This document shows positions 32,757 through 33,732 of a stretch of 33,732 nucleotides of DNA, piece after piece. Origin of the DNA: Sulfidibacterium sp036244975 (GTDB taxonomy: Bacteria; Bacteroidota; Bacteroidia; Bacteroidales; F082); NCBI GenBank assembly GCA_036244975.1, contig BTTE01000027.1:1-33732 (forward strand). Direction: 5' to 3'. The notes below the pieces were generated by a model. The model was given only the letters and a program-made list of their open reading frames with translations. It ran no database searches and was not told the origin of the DNA. Every line of letters begins with the position of its first letter. Position 1 is the first letter of the stretch. A program made the position numbers and the translations under genes.

Positions 32757-33567
32757 GTTTGTTCGACCATATCAACATGATAATACCGAGAATAATCAGT
32801 GGAATACTCAGTAACTGCCCCATATCCAATATCATGTGTTGTTCCCATAATTCCTGTGGCTCCTTGAGAAATTCAATGAGAAAGCGGGCTGAAAAAACGA
32901 GAAGCATAAAATATCCAAAAAGTTTCCCCGGTTTTAAATTTTCAGTATGTCGCCAGTAATAACGGTAGAGGAAAAAGAAAATGAGCAGATATGCCAGCCC
33001 TTCAAAAATTTGCGTAGGAAGATGCGCTCCTGTGGCATATTGTGGTTCAAAAGCCCGCTTAAAAACAAAACCCCAGGGCAGGGTGGTTGCTTTTCCGATA
33101 ATTTCCGAGTTCATAAGATTCCCCATCCGGATAAAAAAACCTGCTAACGGAACTACAATAGCTACCCGATCGAGCACCCAAACGTAAGAACGATGTTGTA
33201 TTCTCGCGAAAATATATAATCCCAGCAAAATGCCAATAGCTGCTCCATGACTGGCCAGCCCGCCATGCCACACTTTGAGAATCTCCATGGGGTGGGCCAG
33301 GTAATAGTCTGGTTCGTAAAAGAAAACATGCCCCAGCCGGGCACCAACCAAAGTGAACACAAACATATAAGTGAACAAAGTGTCCGTTTCTTTCTCACCA
33401 ATATTTTCTTTTTTGAAAATTTTGAGGATAATAAGATATCCTACTACAAAACCAAGCGCAAACAGTAAACCGTACCAGCGCTGAGAATAACCGCCGATAA
33501 GAGGAATTGATTTTGAAAGGGTAAAAATATTAGGACTGACGTTCCACACAATATAGTTTAGTATCAT
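32737..33567 (-). CDS. lgt: Prolipoprotein diacylglyceryl transferase
   Basis: Attaches diacylglycerol from phosphatidylglycerol to the lipobox cysteine of prolipoproteins at the inner membrane. The 276-residue, seven-helix protein carries the family motifs: RWYGLLFALGF near residue 30, GARLGHVFFYEPDYY, KVWHGGLASHGAAIG with the catalytic-site histidine region, and the Lgt signature GFFIRMGNLMNSEIIG with its essential Arg and Asn-Glu. The end (ARFLIEFLKEPQ) is also typical. A -7 box lies 17 nt upstream of the ATG. The neighbour is a convergent DUF2723 gene. Confidence 0.96.
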   Translation of the reverse strand: MILNYIVWNVSPNIFTLSKSIPLIGGYSQRWYGLLFALGFVVGYLIILKIFKKENIGEKETDTLFTYMFVFTLVGARLGHVFFYEPDYYLAHPMEILKVWHGGLASHGAAIGILLGLYIFARIQHRSYVWVLDRVAIVVPLAGFFIRMGNLMNSEIIGKATTLPWGFVFKRAFEPQYATGAHLPTQIFEGLAYLLIFFFLYRYYWRHTENLKPGKLFGYFMLLVFSARFLIEFLKEPQELWEQHMILDMGQLLSIPLIILGIIMLIWSNKQKALKV

Positions 33568-33584
33568 GGCTATAAATTTGTTTG

Positions 33585-33592
33585 CAAAAGTA
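33585..33592 (-). promoter_or_regulatory. -7 promoter element of lgt (TACTTTTG)
   Basis: Perfect TAnnTTTG match ending 17 nt before the lgt ATG. No clear -33 partner. Confidence 0.5.
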
Positions 33593-33732
33593 AGAAAATA
33601 GATAAGCCGGAAATACTACTGATGCGTTAAAATTAGTTATTAAATAAAATTACAGCATTTGACGCACTTTTCAAATTCATACCTGCTGACAAACTGTAAA
33701 AGTTGGGCAAAAATATATTTTCCAGAATTCTT

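Overview
This window is chromosomal DNA from a member of the Bacteroidota, most likely a Bacteroidales or Marinilabiliales-type anaerobe or facultative anaerobe. The evidence is threefold. Several proteins are of typically Bacteroidota type: a DUF2723 glycosyltransferase-like protein, a DUF4296 lipoprotein, a LysRS with a C-terminal extension, and an IF-2 with a very long charged N-terminus. Shine-Dalgarno sequences are scarce. TAnnTTTG -7 boxes, the hallmark of the Bacteroidota primary sigma factor, recur just upstream of many genes. Most of the window is ordinary core genome; the accessory features are small.

Layout. 51-1760 (minus): a barrel/SPOR envelope protein, an unlisted 39-residue membrane protein and tatA. 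2099-5980 (minus): lysS, then butyrate kinase and phosphotransbutyrylase (ptb-buk). 5981-6947: a long AT-rich gap ending in a perfect CRP/FNR-type palindrome. 6948-9552 (plus): a Rieske protein and a cytochrome b fused to two cytochrome c domains, forming a menaquinol-oxidising bc-type complex. 9564-9833: a 270-bp MITE-like element with perfect 21-bp terminal inverted repeats. 9867-11231 (minus): radA. 11524-14776 (plus): a MenI-like thioesterase, menF and menD, i.e. part of menaquinone synthesis. 14795-17118 (minus): a recombination scar (a second copy of the queA 3' end fused to a truncated, frameshifted membrane-protein gene), then mobA and intact queA. 17244-20068: pssA facing lptB, a carboxymuconolactone-decarboxylase-family protein and kdsD. 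20214-22910 (plus): recQ and a DUF4296 lipoprotein. 22980-23834 (minus): deoC. 24108-24450 (plus): two tiny genes, one a zinc ribbon. 24536-29411 (minus): tRNA-Gln, rimP, nusA and infB. 29613-32699 (plus): a DUF2723 protein. 32737-33567 (minus): lgt.

Functional links. The men genes make the quinone that the Rieske/cytochrome b-c complex would oxidise. The Rieske protein has a twin-arginine signal that would use Tat machinery of which tatA is part. ptb-buk points to fermentative or acyl-CoA energy metabolism beside respiration. kdsD and lptB both serve lipopolysaccharide, and lgt supplies the lipid anchor for lipoproteins such as the DUF4296 protein.

No CRISPR array, phage, toxin-antitoxin or defence system was seen. 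The points most worth a second look are the degenerate first heme-c motif and the unusual PEWN quinol-site motif in the cytochrome b-c fusion, the CRP/FNR-type site placed to act as a class II activator, the xenologous-looking queA tail, the tRNA-Gln/hairpin/rimP-nusA-infB leader, and the MITE.
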